Assembly (NCBI GenBank): GCA_012862575.1
Contig: BLSF01000011.1
Location: forward strand, 620,001 to 684,000
Length of the DNA stretch: 64,000 nucleotides
Source of the DNA: Parietichytrium sp. I65-24A
Taxonomy: Eukaryota > Sar > Bigyra > Thraustochytrida > Thraustochytriidae
Direction of reading: 5' to 3'
Of this stretch, positions 21,585 to 32,035 are shown piece after piece. A program made the translations under genes and the position numbers. The notes under the pieces were generated by a model. That model was given only the letters and a program-made list of their open reading frames with translations, searched no databases and was not told the DNA's origin. Position 1 is the stretch's first letter, and each line of letters opens with the position of its first letter.

Positions 21585-23297
21585 TCAAATTCGCCCGGTA
21601 GTAAGGATGTCTTGCGCGGCAAAAGTGTTGCCGCTTGCGAGCTTTTTGTAAAACTCGACAACGCTGGGAGAACTCATGACGCTACTGTTCGTGAAGCCTT
21701 TGACCCTAAGATTTTTCAAACTCGAAGCCCGCGACAAAGCGGTGTAGGCTTGGCCAACTTCAAAGCAGCCGGAAAGATCAACCTCTAAAAGGTCGCACGT
21801 CATTCCTTGGGACTTGTGGATCGTCATTGCCCAAGCGAGACGGAGTGGAAACTGGAGTCTGGAGGCCACCGTGCTCTTCTCTACCTTCCACTCCTTTCGG
21901 TCTCGGCCAATCCATACAGGATAAGGCCGAGTCAAAAACTGAATTAGGACAAGGTCCTCTTTATCCTCTTCCTTGAAGTCCAACACAACACCTCGCGACC
22001 CATTGACTAAGCCACCTGCAGTGTCCAGGTTCTTCAGCAGGATCACTTGCGCGCCAACTTTGAGCTCCAACTTTTCTGCATAAGAGCAATATGACTTGAG
22101 CTTTTGAAGGTAGAAATCAACCCCACCGTCAATTGCCTCGAACGTTCGCTTTGCTTCGGGGAGCGCAGCTAGCTTTTTGGCATTGATATGATCTACATTG
22201 ACGTTCCTGGCGAACAGCTTTGTAGGTTCGATGCCTTTATCGTTCGATAGATCCGTGTCATGCAGGGACTCGATCAAGGTTTTTACTTTGGCGGTTACAT
22301 TGTTGACGCGAATACTGTTCAGCATTTCGATCATCTCCAAGTCCTTTTGGCGGTGGACTTGTGTGAGCAGCACCGTCCTCTGAATACACTTTTTCCAGGC
22401 TTCGGATTGAAACGAGAATTTCGAGTTTTCGTCCACCCGCACCTTTTGAACTGGAGGAAGCTGGCCAAAATCGCCGCAAAAAATCAACTGAATGCCCCCA
22501 AATGGGTAATTGTTTCTGCGTAGATGGCGAGCCAAGTGCTCCAGCTTGTTCAACAGCTGAGGGTCAATCATACTAATCTCGTCGATGATCAAAACGTGCG
22601 TGGTGGACCATCGCTCCACCGTCATCTCTCGTCTTTCCAGTGTGCTGCAGAGCTGCTCAATCGGGGCCAAACCAAGCCCTACGCCAGCCCACGAATGCAA
22701 CGTGACTCCGTTGATGAGAATCGCAGCCGCTCCCGTGGATGCCGTCACTGCCACCTTTTGGCCCAACTTACTTAGCTCGCTGATGATCACGCGCAGGGTC
22801 GTAGATTTGCCCGTTCCTGCGCTACCCGTGAAAAAGAAGGACTTTCCCGAGGTCGCCAGGTCCACTGCCAAACGCTGCTCTCGGTTGAGCGACTCCAGGT
22901 CAATATCTCGCGGAACGCTCTTCGACGCAGCAACCTCCAACTCCGCGTACCTTGACCGTCCTGCATCCCTTCCATCAGTCTCATTTCCTCTCGCACTTTT
23001 GCCATCCCAGTCCGTCGCAACAACATCCACATCCTTCTGCAAACCGCCTCCATATCCCGTGACATTGACGTTTCCAACAGCTGCTACATCCTCGCCGCCA
23101 ACATCTCCTTTACCATCTGCTCCGTGTTCATTCTCTTCTTCTTCTTCTTCTTCTTGTTTCGTCCTCAAGTACTCCCCAAGGTGGCCCACTTGAGCGTTCT
23201 CGTCCTCCGAGTCGCTTGACAGAAGAGCGATCGCAGTCCTTTTCAAGAAACCCTCGAGACCACCGTCCGCCTCGAGCGCCCTCTTCACCGGAGACAT
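21585..23297 (-). CDS. PIF1: PIF1-family 5'-3' DNA helicase
   Basis: 570 residues from the ATG at 23297 (MSPVKRALEADGG); the open frame upstream of it is not ATG-started coding. PIF1 helicases unwind G-quadruplexes and D-loops in nucleus or mitochondria. The motifs appear in order: Walker A FTGSAGTGKSTTLR, Ia TASTGAAAILI with LHSWAGVGLG, Walker B VLIIDEISMID, III CGDFGQLPPVQ, IV LTQVHRQKD, V AWAMTIHKSQGMT and VI GQAYTALSRASS. The first 140 residues are acidic and low complexity (a Glu run near residue 55-65). No presequence is obvious, so a nuclear location is more likely. It is intronless. Confidence 0.96.
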   Translation of the reverse strand: MSPVKRALEADGGLEGFLKRTAIALLSSDSEDENAQVGHLGEYLRTKQEEEEEEENEHGADGKGDVGGEDVAAVGNVNVTGYGGGLQKDVDVVATDWDGKSARGNETDGRDAGRSRYAELEVAASKSVPRDIDLESLNREQRLAVDLATSGKSFFFTGSAGTGKSTTLRVIISELSKLGQKVAVTASTGAAAILINGVTLHSWAGVGLGLAPIEQLCSTLERREMTVERWSTTHVLIIDEISMIDPQLLNKLEHLARHLRRNNYPFGGIQLIFCGDFGQLPPVQKVRVDENSKFSFQSEAWKKCIQRTVLLTQVHRQKDLEMIEMLNSIRVNNVTAKVKTLIESLHDTDLSNDKGIEPTKLFARNVNVDHINAKKLAALPEAKRTFEAIDGGVDFYLQKLKSYCSYAEKLELKVGAQVILLKNLDTAGGLVNGSRGVVLDFKEEDKEDLVLIQFLTRPYPVWIGRDRKEWKVEKSTVASRLQFPLRLAWAMTIHKSQGMTCDLLEVDLSGCFEVGQAYTALSRASSLKNLRVKGFTNSSVMSSPSVVEFYKKLASGNTFAAQDILTTGRI

Positions 23298-23704
23298 AGC
23301 TATACTACACTGAGTTTTTACTGTGCCAAATAAGACTGTGAATCGCAAACGTATGCCGCCTCAGTGCCCGAGGACCAAAAAGTACTAATTCGAATTATTA
23401 TTCTCAATTTTTGAAAAAGAAGAAAAAATTGCCCCAGGGTTTTATTGTATTCACTAAGATGGTCCATAATACAAGATGCTAATGTTAAAGTTAGATAATG
23501 GATATAGAGAGGGGGAATGCTCTTTCGTTCTCTCGTGGAAGGGATCGTTGTTCGGTGTGTGCCAACGGATCTATATTGGTAGGAAGGCGGTCAATCGATG
23601 CATGGATGAATGGAAGAATGAATAAGTCGACCGATCAATCGATCGTGTGAGAAGGAATGTACTGACTACGACTGCCGCGAAACGATGGACGCGAAAAGAG
23701 TGAG

Positions 23705-23740
<36 letters not shown>

Positions 23741-24613
23741 GTCCCGAACATGGGAAGCGATGTTGTCAGCGTCTCTGTGTGTGGAACGGTCCAGCAAGCA
23801 AGTTTGTGGAGCAGTGCAGTTGACTCGCGAAGATGAAACCGAACGTAGCAAACTCCAGCGAGTGTGATCTATGTACATGCAATCACATGATCTCTCAACG
23901 TGTGTGCGCCTTCCCGCGATGCCTGGTTGAGCACCTGGTGTGTGGCAAAAAGCGTTTTGCGCACAGGTGAACGCTACTGTAACTGTAATCAGGCGCTGCG
24001 AGTGACTACGCTACTAGGTCCGCAAACGTGGAAACCCGAGATGAAACGCTCGGTCCCAAATGTTTTGCGTTGATCCTGAACCTGACGAGAGCTGGGGTAA
24101 GACTGCAATAGTAGGCGTCATGGGCGCCCAAGAGCTAGTGACGTCAGATCCGGAGAGCACAAGCCAACGTATAAACTCATCGGAACTTGAAAATGAACAC
24201 TTCGAAATCTGAAAAATAATTGGCGCCATGAGTGTGGTCGGCTCGCGCAGCTTTCAACGTTTACTTTGGCCGCTCTGCGGGATACGTTGTGTACGTGGCA
24301 GAGCTCCGACAGTTTTTTCTTCCTTCTCTCCTGACTCTTCATTTCGGCTGACCTTTAAAACTGTAAGGTACTTCGCCGTTTCCAATCAAACTCCCAATCA
24401 ATAATCTTCCCACCTCGGCTATCAAGGTCAACTTGAGGACTTGTCTGCAATTCAGAAGCCAGAGCTAAGCCAGACCAAATTTGCACTCCGACGATCGCAA
24501 CTCGGATCAGCAGATCCCAATTCCAGTCAGAGTGCCAGTTGCTGATCTGTTGTCGGGCCTGCAGGTATCTGTGCAACAACTTGACAGGAGGCAGCAACGC
24601 GTGAAGGGCAGAG
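23298..24613. other. Divergent spacer between PIF1 and cyclin genes
   Basis: 1.3 kb of shared upstream sequence. It includes a GA dinucleotide run of about 26 bp at 23711-23737. No RNA gene or coding exon recognised. Confidence 0.5.
23711..23737. repeat. (AG)n microsatellite
   Basis: A perfect AG dinucleotide run of about 13 copies in a divergent promoter region. Confidence 0.85.
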
Positions 24614-25864
24614 ATGGATGATGGGGCGCTTGATTACTTTCGCGAGCGCATGAAGCACGACTCCAGCCACAATGTTTTACCTCCCAAGTTGAACAGCCTG
24701 AAAGCAAAGCCCTCAAGCAGCAAGCTTCGCAAGAACAAAGTTTCCAAGCTCAGCCGGCACAACTCTACTTCCACAGTCAAATTCAAGCACACCATGTCAA
24801 AACCAAACAATCATGCTACCATCGAAATCATTGCCACGGTCTTCCACGAATACATCAAAAAGAGCGAGGTGGAGTCCAAGCGCTCGAGCTTCAAGAGCAA
24901 CCCCTTTGCATTCGACCTCAGCTGCTTCAATGACCCCATCTACTCGACGCCCCGCTTTTATCCTTCAGACAGCGACAGCGACTACGATGACGAGGATGAT
25001 GACGAAGACCTTATTATTGAGGAGAAAGACGAAAATTTCTTCTACGCAGACTTCACCAGGTCTTTCAGTACGGCGAGCACGGTATCGAGTGGCAACAAGG
25101 AGAACTCTCAAATGCAAAGCTTTCGGGACGAACCTGCAGAAAAAAATGGCGGGTCGTTCAAGAACCGGAGCTTGACTGAAATCGACATCTCCACATCTTC
25201 CATCCCTAGGGTTGGTTCGAACAATGCCAAGAAAAACAGCAATCGTCTGCCTCTGCCTCCAGTCATGCGACCCACCGTCGCCACAATTCGAGAGTACCTT
25301 CTCAATATGTTTGTGACTGCGCAATGCTCTGAAGAGTGCAACATCATCTGCCTCTTGTACGTCAAGCGCATGCTCGAGAATTCCGGGTCTGACGGTTCCA
25401 TGAACGCATACAACTGGAAAGCGACCGTGATGACTGCCCTGCTGCTCGCAAGCAAGGTTTGGGATGACCTGAGCATGGTGAATAAAGAGTTTAGCATCTT
25501 TATGCCCTATACTTTGGATCAAATCAACGAATGGGAGACCAAGTTTCTCTCTGGTTTGCAGTATAATGTACATGTAAGTGCGTCGGAGTATGCCAAAGTT
25601 TACTTTGAGCTTCGGAATCAGGCGCACAGGCGCGGGCTTGAAAAGCTACCTGAAAAGGAGCTCGACCTTGTCCAAGCTGCCAAGTTGGAGGCTCTAACCT
25701 CGACTATGGAGAAGCGCACCAAAGAAATGTTGGCGTTCCAGCAACAACCATTCACCGGTGATGCTTTCCATCAATCTTGTAATAAATCCGCCAAACTCGG
25801 GCTCCGCAGAATAAACTCTGATGCCGGCGCCAGAAAGCCTGTGTGTCGATACATTATCGACTGA
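24614..25864 (+). CDS. CCNY: Cyclin Y-like protein
   Basis: A 416-residue intronless protein. The cyclin box lies at about residues 218-345: PTVATIREYLLNMF, CNIICLLYVKRML, NWKATVMTALLLASKVWDDL, then LDQINEWETKFLSGLQYNVHV. The stretch SASEYAKVYFELRNQAHRRGL followed by KLEALTSTMEKRTKEM matches the C-terminal part of human cyclin Y. Cyclin Y activates CDK14/CDK16-type kinases at membranes and takes part in Wnt and cell-cycle control in animals. The N-terminal 210 residues are Ser/Lys-rich with an acidic run (DSDSDYDDEDDDEDL). I see no Gly-2 myristoylation site, unlike the animal protein. A yeast Pcl-type cyclin is the alternative. Confidence 0.85.
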   Translation: MDDGALDYFRERMKHDSSHNVLPPKLNSLKAKPSSSKLRKNKVSKLSRHNSTSTVKFKHTMSKPNNHATIEIIATVFHEYIKKSEVESKRSSFKSNPFAFDLSCFNDPIYSTPRFYPSDSDSDYDDEDDDEDLIIEEKDENFFYADFTRSFSTASTVSSGNKENSQMQSFRDEPAEKNGGSFKNRSLTEIDISTSSIPRVGSNNAKKNSNRLPLPPVMRPTVATIREYLLNMFVTAQCSEECNIICLLYVKRMLENSGSDGSMNAYNWKATVMTALLLASKVWDDLSMVNKEFSIFMPYTLDQINEWETKFLSGLQYNVHVSASEYAKVYFELRNQAHRRGLEKLPEKELDLVQAAKLEALTSTMEKRTKEMLAFQQQPFTGDAFHQSCNKSAKLGLRRINSDAGARKPVCRYIID

Positions 25865-26488
25865 GAATAGAAAACCCAAGTTGTCGAGTCCAAACTGAAA
25901 AGTACTCCATGTTTTGCATTTCTCCCTTTTCCCTTTCTTTTTTGTGTAAAGATAGTTAGATAGATAAAACTGTGCAAACTGTCAAATGATGTCGCCTGTG
26001 TTTCGTTCTTCAGTTTTGTGCCTTCAAGTTCTGCAAATCGAATTAAGATTACAAAGAACGATGCTCTCCTCTTCAATGTGAATGAGCCAGCTGACAATTT
26101 TCAAAAGAAAAGGGACTTGGCAAGATTATGTGTCCTTTAGTAGCAATTTGCGTACCAGATGATCAGGAATCGAAAGAAAAAGCGTCACGCCATTTTGACG
26201 AAGGCGAGAAGACTGAGTGGGATGGTGAACTGGGAAAAAGATGAAAAGACGTGACGATTGACAGTGCTTGTTATTTCGAGGCTTTGAAACTCCGTCCAGT
26301 ACCGGCTTAATAATGCTCCGATAACTACTTTTGGAGAGCATGGACAAAACCGCTGATTCTGGCGGCTATGCAAAATCTCCGCGCAACGACCAGCCGAGCG
26401 CGCACATAACGGGGAAGTGGGAAGCGCGCAGGTCAAGCTCGGTATCTAAATACAGAGTGCACCATCCCAGGTTGGTGTGCCGATGCAA
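25865..26488. other. Convergent spacer between cyclin and ABCE1
   Basis: About 620 bp of 3' flanking sequence for both genes. Nothing recognised. Confidence 0.5.
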
Positions 26489-28444
26489 TTACTCATTGAG
26501 GTGAAAGTACTGTCCAGACTTCTTCTGCTGCTGATCCATCTGGGAGTTGAGCTTGTTGATGCGAGGGCGGTGCGACTCCTCATCGCGGCGGAAGGTCACA
26601 TCGAGCTTTTGCAAAAACTTGTTCATACCAGTGAGAAGAGACTCGGCAGAGTTTGCGGTACACTCAACACCCGGCTGACCGTCGTACACAATAACGCGAT
26701 CGGCGAGATAGGTTGCCATGATAAAATCATGCTCCACAACAAAAGCAGTCTTCTTCGCGTTGATGACAAAGCGGCGAATAACCTTGCTCGCAGAAATACG
26801 CTGCGCAGAGTCGAGATAAGCGGAAGGCTCATCGATGAGGAAGAGCTGCGCAGGGGTTCCGAGACAGAGCACGATGGCAACGCGCTGCAATTCTCCACCG
26901 GAGAGCTGCTGCAATGGCTGGTCCATAAGTTCGCTAATCTGCATAGGCTTCAGCACATCGGTTTGAAACGAAGGGTGGCCAAGAGCCGCCTTGATCTTCT
27001 TCATCAGCATTGCGCGGACTGGGAGGTCAGACTTTGGACTAATCTTCTGTGGTTTGTAGGAGATGTTGAGCTTTGGCACTGCCGACTCGACGGTGTCCTC
27101 ATCCTCACCATCAGGCTTCATGAGGCCAGCGATCATGCGGACCAAAGTGGTCTTTCCGGTTCCGTTTTCTCCCAACAGCACGATGATCTCAGATTCGGAG
27201 AACCCACCTTCGGTAACATTGAGCTTGAAGACCTGCTCACCTGCCTTATTATTCAATGTCTTGGACATGGTCTTGTAGTTGAAGCGATGCTCGCCGTCCC
27301 CACCGATCTCGCGCTCGTCGAGGCCTTGTGCGACCTTGAAACTAAGAGCTTCATCACGGAAGCGCAAATTCTCCGTTGGAAGAAACCCAGCCAAAAAGAT
27401 GTTGATACCATCACGGACAGCGAAAGGCATGGTAACGACACCGTACGCACCAGGTGTTCCATAGAGGCAGCAGATGTAGTCACTCAGGTAGTCTAGAATG
27501 GACAAATCGTGCTCCACAACGATCACATAGGTGTTGGCACCGAGCTCGACCATGGATCTGATGGTGGTAGCAGCCTTGAGACGCTGTCGAATATCGAGGT
27601 ACGAGCTTGGCTCATCGTAGATATAAACGTTGGATTTTTGGACGCAGACAATAGCAATGGCAAAGCGCTGAAGCTCACCACCAGAGAGGTTCTCCACATC
27701 GCGGTCGAGGACGTGATTGAGGTCCAAAACGGTGGTGATCTCGTCAAAAACCTCGTCTCCGCGGTCAGCCTTGGACTTGAGAATTTTGCGTACGTTGCCC
27801 TTGATGGCACGAGGGATGTGGTCCACGTACTGCGGCTTCATGATTGCCTTGATGTCGTCCTCAAGAATCTTTGTAAAGTAGTGCTGAAGCTCAGACCCGC
27901 GAAAGTACGCAAGAATCTCCTGCCACTCTGGTGGCGAGCCTCCGTATCGGCCGAGGTTAGGCTTGAGCTTGCCGGCAAGAATTCTACATAAGCGGTCAAC
28001 ACATACCTGTTGTTAGCACGACCAAAACAAAATCAATCCACTTCAGTTTGATAAATAAAAAACTCACTTCAACGCAGTGGACTTTCCAACTCCGTTCTCC
28101 CCCACGAGTCCTAGCACCTGCGCCGGCCTCGGCGTGGGCAACCTGTGCAGCTTGAAGCTATTGGCGCCATATCTGTGCGTGGTCTCCTTGTCCAAGTTCT
28201 TCGGCAGATTAATAATCTGAATCGCCCCAAATGGGCACTTCTTCACGCAGATACCGCATCCAATACACAGAGACTCGGACAGCTCCGCCACCTTGGACGC
28301 AGGCGTCACCTCAATGCACAGCTTGCCCATACGCACCACTGGACACGACTTGCGGCACTCCTGAACGCACTTCTTCGGCTTGCATTTCTCCGCGTTCACG
28401 ATCGCCACGCGAGTCAACTTTTCGTCAGTCTTCTTCGACGACAT
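26489..28444 (-). CDS. ABCE1: ABCE1/Rli1 ribosome recycling ATPase, two exons
   Basis: Exon 1 is 28068-28444 and exon 2 is 26489-27983. An 84-bp GTGAGT...TAG intron splits the codon for the Lys that follows the first Walker A ([12 protein letters not shown] | [10 protein letters not shown]). The product is 623 residues against about 600 in other eukaryotes. ABCE1 splits terminated ribosomes and works in initiation. The two [4Fe-4S] sets are [15 protein letters not shown] and [15 protein letters not shown]1 has [17 protein letters not shown] and [13 protein letters not shown]2 has [21 protein letters not shown] and VVEHDFIMA. The start [16 protein letters not shown] at 28444 is the first ATG. 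Upstream is a heptanucleotide array. Confidence 0.98.
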
Positions 28445-29542
28445 TCTCTCTTTTCTCTTCTCTCCCAAATCTGCTCTCTGCTCTCTGCTCTCTGCTCTCT
28501 GCTCTCTGCTCTCTGCTCTCTGCTCTCTGCTCTCTGCTCTCTGCTCTCTGCTCTCTGCTCTCTGCTCTCTGCTCTCTGCTCTCTGCTCTCTGCTCTCTGC
28601 TTTATTCCCTCTGTAGATCGCGGGCTAGGCTGCGCGGATAAGGTTTGCCTATACCCAATCCTATTCCCCGGGTGTCCTCGGCGCGGATGGGAGGTGAGAA
28701 GTTTCTTCCCTCTTTCCTTTTTGTATTTTTTTTCCTGGATTTTTCTGTGATTTTTCGAGTTTTCTTAGTGTTTTCTTAGTGTTTTCTTTGCTTTTCTTGG
28801 GCGAGAATCATGATGGAGATGGGACCACCGGGCGATAGGAGCGGCTAAGGTAAATGGTAGCACTGAGGCGATGGATGGTGGCAGTGTTAGGGGATAGGGT
28901 AGATGAGAGTTAAGAGGGGGGCGACTGGACGGGAAGAGGGCGCGACCTAACCCAGCGACCTGACTGAATGTTTGGAGATGGAGAGAACAAAGAGCCGCTT
29001 CGCTGTGCTTGGCGATGTGGGACCTGGAGACTGGGGAAAACGTTCCGCGGAACAGTTCGTCACGAAGCGGCCTTTTTCGTCACGCTTAACCGCGTTATTC
29101 CTTAATATCTGCGTCATTTACCCCCCTACGTGACGCAACGGTGCTCGCCAACGGTCGCCAACGGTCGAAAGTTCGAGCGAGAGAGCATGAGAGATATGAG
29201 AGAGATGGAAATTGAGAGAGCAACTACAAGTCACTCTCAAAGAGAGAGAAACAAAGAAACACAGAAGGAAGCAAAGAGAGAGAGAGAGAGAGAAAAAGAA
29301 ACAGAGAACAGAGCTCTCCAATCGAGAAAGGAGTAAACCCACAGGTCGATAGATTGATAAATAGAGAATAATAGAGAGAGAGAGAGAGAGAGAGAGAAAG
29401 AGGGACCAAGTTGAGTACGAGGACGAGGTCGTGCGAAAGAAAGTGCGAAAGGAAGGAAGTGAGAAAGTGCGAAAGGAGCAGCAAAGACAGGTGATTTCGT
29501 CCACTTGCTGCGAACAGAGAGTGTTGTCAAGGGAGCGGGAAA
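28445..29542. other. Divergent promoter region of ABCE1 and the WD40 gene
   Basis: 1.1 kb that includes a heptamer array beside ABCE1 and GA dinucleotide runs (about 29277-29293 and 29373-29397) beside the WD40 gene. No further gene seen. Confidence 0.55.
28471..28600. repeat. Heptanucleotide tandem array (GCTCTCT)n
   Basis: About 18 nearly perfect copies of a 7-bp unit, starting some 27 bp upstream of the ABCE1 start codon, so probably in its 5' UTR or core promoter. Because 7 is not a multiple of 3, all + frames through it are open and repeat every seven codons (SALCSLL), which mimics a coding region. Confidence 0.95.
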
Positions 29543-30829
29543 ATGTCGAGCAAGAGGTTGGCGCCGCTGTACACGGTGAGCGATAACCCGAGCGAAGTGT
29601 TCTCAACGAGGTTCTCACCAGATGGCAAACTTCTGGCAGCGGGGTGCGGAGATGGGACGATTAGAGTGTACAATGCGGCGAATGGGAGAATGGCGTACGA
29701 GCTGAGGAACACCAAAGGCAAGGAGTCCATGCCCGTGACTGGTTTGCGGTTCCGTCCGCTGGGGGCTTCCAAGACGAAGAATGTTTTGCTGGCGGTCAAT
29801 GCAGACGGGTCTGTGTCCCACTGGCATGTGACCTCCGGAAAGTGCTTACACACAATCAAGGACGACGACAATCAGCTCTATTGCGTGGACTACAGACCGG
29901 ACGGAACGGTGTTCGCCACCGCAGGAAAGGACTACACGGTTCGTGTCTATGACGAAGCAACCAAGACATTGATGACCGAGATGAAGTCTGGCGCTGGTCG
30001 CGTCACACCAGGTCACTCCAACAGAGTGTTTTCGGTAAGTTTTTTCTGTTTCAGATAAAGTGCACTCTTTGCCTGAGCATGACCTCGTCGCAGCTGACCT
30101 TCTCTTTGTCTTCTCTGCATTGCATCTGAAACCCAATCATTGCACAGATGAAATTTCACGACCACGATCCAAATGTAATTGTTTCGGGAGGCTGGGATAA
30201 CACTGTACAAATTTGGGATCTTCGCGTCGTAAGTTGCCCGTGTTCGCGCACATGGTCGCTTAATTTTGCGTCGTTGTATTGACTTTAGTTTCCATATTGT
30301 CTTGCGTCAACAGGAACACGCTGTGAGAAGCCTATACGGACCTCATGTCTGCGGAGATAGTGTAGATATCCGAGACAACACAATTTTGACCGGGTCATGG
30401 CGTACCAAGAACCAGCTCGAGCTATGGGATTATACAACTGGTGAAAAAATCGCCGATATTCCTTGGAACCAAAGCGTCGTGCACAGCGCAACCCCTGCCA
30501 TGTTGTACACTGCGCAGTTCAGTAAAGGAAGCGGGCAACTCATCGCTGCCGGCGGAACCGGCTCAAACGAGGCAAAAGTATTTGATCGAAGTGCTGGCAA
30601 CAAGCTAGTGGGGACTGTGGCTGGATTGTCGCGCGGCGTCTACACTGTTGACTTTGATCCTCACAGCACCAAGCTCGCAGTCGCTGGAGGCGACACTGCG
30701 ATCAGGGTTCTCAAGATTGAAAGTAAGTCATCCGACGGATACGACACCCCTCGCGACGACGGTGAAGGCCAAGTGTTACAAGCCGATTCGTTTCCTTCCG
30801 AAGGTAAAGAGACTGAGGGTAAAGAATGA
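29543..30829 (+). CDS. WD40 beta-propeller protein, three exons
   Basis: Exons are 29543-30034, 30148-30228 and 30314-30829; introns are 113 and 85 bp (GTAAGT...CACAG and GTAAGT...AACAG), both phase 0. The product is 362 residues made of WD40 repeats throughout: TRFSPDGKLLAAGCGDGTIRV, CVDYRPDGTVFATAGKDYT with VRVYD, MKFHDHDPNVIVSGGWDNTV with QIWDL, LTGSWRTKNQLELWDY, and TVDFDPHSTKLAVAGGDTAI. Splicing is supported because exon 2 supplies exactly the missing repeat and its WD dipeptide. The tail is polar and low complexity. I do not recognise a named orthologue; it is not eIF3i or RACK1. It probably serves as a protein-interaction scaffold. Confidence 0.85.
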
Positions 30830-31276
30830 CACAATTAATAGGAGAGGAATCGAAGTGTAAGATGACTCGGGCCCTCAATCAAGAGCGAGGCTCTTGCTCA
30901 AAAGTATTCAGATGGAAAAACAGCATTTAAATTAACCCAGAACTAGAAAATATCAGTGTTGATTTTCACGAGCCCTTTTGACGCGAAGGCTTGGGACTGG
31001 CCTGTCGTTTGCATGACCAACTCTCTCTGATCGCTTCGACTTGCATAAAAAATTCAATGCACGTAGAAGAAAGAAAACTGTAAACAGGGTTGAAGATTGC
31101 TGGTGGTGGTGGTGGTGTCGATATGTAAAATGTTTCGTCTAAATTGGGAACAAGATGCTGTACTCTCGGCTGTGGTCCCACTCCCCTTGAGTCTAGTAGC
31201 TAGGCTGGCCCTTTCAAATAAAACAATATTGGCTGATTTGTACAAACACGGAGCATCGGAAGCCGAGTGATGAGTT
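30830..31276. other. Convergent spacer
   Basis: 447 bp of 3' flank of the WD40 gene and the minus-strand unknown gene. It has a short GGT run at about 31101-31117 and nothing else notable. Confidence 0.5.
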
Positions 31277-32035
31277 TTAGAGGACCTCAGATCTTGTCAT
31301 TTCCTGGAACTCCCTCCAGGTAAGTGGTTCGGGCCGATGCTCCTTCATAATTTTTCGATGTTTGTAGAATCTCTGCAAAGTCGCCTCGTCTTTCTCCCGT
31401 TGGCCCCCACCAGCTTCGTCTTGGATGTTGCACGTATCGTCTAGAGCTTGAAACTCTTCCACGGTCAGTTTTACCTCATCCACACTTCGATATTTGGACT
31501 TGAGCATCTCCAGCAACTGTGGGTCCACTACATTGTTCCCAGGCCGTTGTATAAATCCGCATCCTGGATCACTGTACCTGCCTGCAACTGAGCGATTCCG
31601 CTTTGCCCTGCCTCGAGGAGTGTTCAGTTCGCCAGACAGCTCGGATTCTGGCAAGGTAGTGGTACACTCCAAATTTCTTATCAGCGGTGTGTCAGAAGGG
31701 CGAAGCGCCTTGACCGGCGAAAACACAGTCGCCCTTTTCGCCGACTTGTACACTTTCTTCTTCCTCGGTCGTCGTCCCAACCCGAGCTCCGACGACTCCG
31801 TCAAATCAGCCAGCCCGAGTTGCCATTTGTCGTGAACTTGTGACTCATCCGCATCATCCTTGTCTTTCTCTCTCTCCTTCAACCCGACGTTGAGCAACAC
31901 CTCTTGCATGAACTCCCCAAGCTCCCATTCTGCGCTTCTTTTTACAAATGCCTCCAGGTCCTTTCGCAAAGCCTCTGATTCTGGCGCGTTCGACAGGATT
32001 TCGCCCACTCTTCTGCCCAGCGACTTGGCCTCCAT
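31277..32035 (-). CDS. Uncharacterised charged protein
   Basis: 252 residues, intronless, ATG at 32035. Not recognised. Residues 1-55 are predicted helical (EALRKDLEAFVKRSAEWELGE). The middle is basic, with RRPRKKKVYKSAKRA, a likely nuclear localisation signal, followed by VFSPVKALRPSDTPL, whose SPVK fits the cyclin-dependent kinase consensus. The C-terminal third is again helical and charged (LLEMLKSKYRSVDEVKLTVE and YKHRKIMKEHRPEPLTWREF). No transmembrane segment or enzyme motif is seen. Codon use and length support a real gene; a nuclear, cell-cycle regulated role is only an inference from the two motifs. Confidence 0.65.
   Translation of the reverse strand: MEAKSLGRRVGEILSNAPESEALRKDLEAFVKRSAEWELGEFMQEVLLNVGLKEREKDKDDADESQVHDKWQLGLADLTESSELGLGRRPRKKKVYKSAKRATVFSPVKALRPSDTPLIRNLECTTTLPESELSGELNTPRGRAKRNRSVAGRYSDPGCGFIQRPGNNVVDPQLLEMLKSKYRSVDEVKLTVEEFQALDDTCNIQDEAGGGQREKDEATLQRFYKHRKIMKEHRPEPLTWREFQEMTRSEVL

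Noticed and set aside
26477-27496. 339-codon open frame on the plus strand
   Set aside because: Antisense to ABCE1 exon 2; no protein features.
28145-28750. Plus-strand frames with repeated SALCSLL
   Set aside because: Product of the heptamer array plus the antisense of ABCE1 exon 1.
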